A DNA stretch of 64,000 nt, taken from the NCBI RefSeq assembly GCF_022606295.1, contig NZ_JAHHZS010000003.1, forward strand, positions 1 to 64,000, given 5' to 3'. The notes beneath the pieces are model-generated. The model had not been told where the DNA came from. It made no database searches and was given only the letters and a program-made list of their open reading frames with translations. A program made the translations under genes and the position numbers. Every line of letters begins with the position of its first letter. The first letter of the stretch is position 1. Shown here piece after piece: positions 62,828 to 64,000 of this stretch. This stretch comes from Arthrobacter bambusae. GTDB taxonomy: Bacteria > Actinomycetota > Actinomycetes > Actinomycetales > Micrococcaceae.

Positions 62828-64000
62828 GTGGACTTCCTCTACAACGTGAGGCTTGTTGACGGTCCGTTCTACTGGACCGTCGTTGGTGCCGGAGTTGCCG
62901 GGAGTGTCTTCCTCCTCCTGCGACGGGACCGGCGCTGGTTGCTTTCCATCGTCCTTTCGCTTGCCGCGGCGAGCGGAGTTGTCGCCGTCATCCACTGGCT
63001 GCTCGTCAATGTCCTGACCGTGTTCCCCGAGGACCTCCCCATCGATGTCCTCTTGTGGTCGACGGTTGCTTTCTCTGCGTTGGCCCTTTTCCTTTTCCGG
63101 CTCCGTGGTTCCTCGTGGCGCGGCAGGAGCGCCGCAGGGATTTCGTTCGCCTCCGTGCTGCTCCTCTCCGCGCTTCAGATCAACAGCTACTTCGGACTCA
63201 ACCACACGGCTGCCGATCTCTTCGGCCACTACGTGGGACGGATCCCCGAGCTTGAGGCAGGATTCAAAAGGGGTGTTTCCGGTAACACCCCGGTGGCTGC
63301 GCTGGAGGGAGGTATTGTCTGCAGGGCGTCGATTCCCGGAATTGAATCCGGATTCACGGCCAAGGACGCTTTCATCTACCTGCCGCCGGCCTACCTGGCT
63401 ACCAACCGCAGCCAGCTACCCGTCCTGGTTCTCTTTGCCGGCCAACCGGGAAGACCCGCCGATTGGCTGACGGGCGGACTGCTGGAGCAGAACATGAATT
63501 CCTTCGCCGCACGGCACGGAGGCGTGGCACCCGTCGTCGTGGTTGTCGATCCAAACGGTTCCGATACCGCAAACACCATGTGCATGGATAGCCGGATCGC
63601 ACGTGCCGACACCTACCTCGCGATCGATGTTCCGCGCTGGATCAACTCGACGCTCGAGGTTTCCGCCGATCCAAGAAAGTGGGCCGTCGGAGGGTTTTCT
63701 TTCGGTGCAACCTGCGCCGTGCAAATGACCACGCTGCATCCTGAGACCTACCCTTCCTTCATCGCCTTCTCGGGAGAGCGGGAGCCTTCGCTTGGTCCTG
63801 ACCGCGGGCGGACCATCCAGACCGCATTCGGCGGCGACGCTGCAGCCTTCGACGCCCTGACGCCGTTGACCTTGATGAAGCAACGTAGCTATGACGGCCA
63901 TGCCGGCTACTTCGCCGTCGGGGCCGCGGACAGCGAATTCGTCCGTTTCGCCCGCGAGCTGGCGGCGGCCGCACGCATGTCCGGGTTCGACGTCAGGCAC
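62828..64000 (+). CDS. Membrane-anchored alpha/beta hydrolase (esterase/mycolyltransferase-like), 3' end beyond window
   Basis: 391 codons are visible and the frame stays open to the edge. Residues about 15-125 hold three to four membrane helices. Residues about 155-391 resemble the esterase D / antigen 85 class. The strand and oxyanion region is VLVLFAGQPGRPADWL, and the nucleophile elbow GGFSFGATCA carries Ser in GFSFG. The acid probably lies in the VGAADSEF segment and the His past the edge. The GTG start lies 5 nt after the DUF2550 stop. It would act outside the membrane on acyl or lipid substrates; the substrate is unknown. Confidence 0.8.
   Translation, partial: MDFLYNVRLVDGPFYWTVVGAGVAGSVFLLLRRDRRWLLSIVLSLAAASGVVAVIHWLLVNVLTVFPEDLPIDVLLWSTVAFSALALFLFRLRGSSWRGRSAAGISFASVLLLSALQINSYFGLNHTAADLFGHYVGRIPELEAGFKRGVSGNTPVAALEGGIVCRASIPGIESGFTAKDAFIYLPPAYLATNRSQLPVLVLFAGQPGRPADWLTGGLLEQNMNSFAARHGGVAPVVVVVDPNGSDTANTMCMDSRIARADTYLAIDVPRWINSTLEVSADPRKWAVGGFSFGATCAVQMTTLHPETYPSFIAFSGEREPSLGPDRGRTIQTAFGGDAAAFDALTPLTLMKQRSYDGHAGYFAVGAADSEFVRFARELAAAARMSGFDVRH

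Overview
The window is a gene-dense, high-GC chromosomal segment of a Micrococcaceae-type actinobacterium, most likely Arthrobacter or a close relative (Pseudarthrobacter, Paenarthrobacter). The assignment rests on a SigR/RsrA pair, the 24-residue ribosomal protein bL37, a fused Kgd 2-oxoglutarate decarboxylase, a SAM-IV riboswitch, the actinobacterial order argS-lysA-hom-thrC-thrB-rho-prfA-prmC-tsaC followed by the atp operon, and many GTG starts. I see no insertion sequence, prophage, plasmid gene, rRNA or CRISPR array. The genes read as core chromosome with small accessory modules between them.

1-13.3 kb: small conserved proteins, a DHA2-type exporter, the manganese regulator MntR, a methyltransferase, and a cysteine-desulfurase-like enzyme preceded by a SAM-IV riboswitch. 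Next comes hisN, then rsgA-aroA-doxX, all facing left and divergent from sigR-rsrA. sigR carries a textbook autoregulatory promoter. bL37, a DUF4097-PadR operon with a tandem operator, and a degenerate SGNH protein follow.

13.3-28.2 kb: kgd, two CNNM/HlyC-type membrane proteins, a zinc uptake operon (znuA-znuC-znuB) with a Zur box and a convergent zur gene, an MBL-fold protein, a cysteine desulfhydrase divergent from a rhodanese, an alcohol dehydrogenase and a HIT protein.

28.3-39.2 kb: the helicase HrpA, a WYL regulator, a GlxA-type regulator, a protealysin-like M4 protease with its emfourin-type inhibitor, tRNA-Arg(CCG), and a three-gene flavin electron-transfer module. That module consists of an FMN-binding lipoprotein, the flavin transferase ApbE, and an RnfD-like membrane domain fused to a ferredoxin-reductase domain.

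39.4-64 kb: arginyl-tRNA synthetase, the lysine/threonine pathway, Rho, RF1 and its methyltransferase, TsaC, and three envelope-glycan enzymes. The complete F1Fo ATP synthase operon follows with two AtpI/AtpZ accessory proteins, then a DUF2550 protein and a membrane-anchored alpha/beta hydrolase cut by the window edge. The ATP synthase shows three departures from the E. coli plan: a very short epsilon subunit, an alpha C-terminal extension, and an internally duplicated delta.

The most useful cross-window signal is a -10 hexamer (usually TAGGCT) placed 6-7 nt before the start codon of at least eight unrelated genes. This implies leaderless transcripts and helps to fix several starts. The strongest system-level candidates are the SAM-IV-controlled class V enzyme, the flavinylated electron-transfer module and the protease/inhibitor pair.
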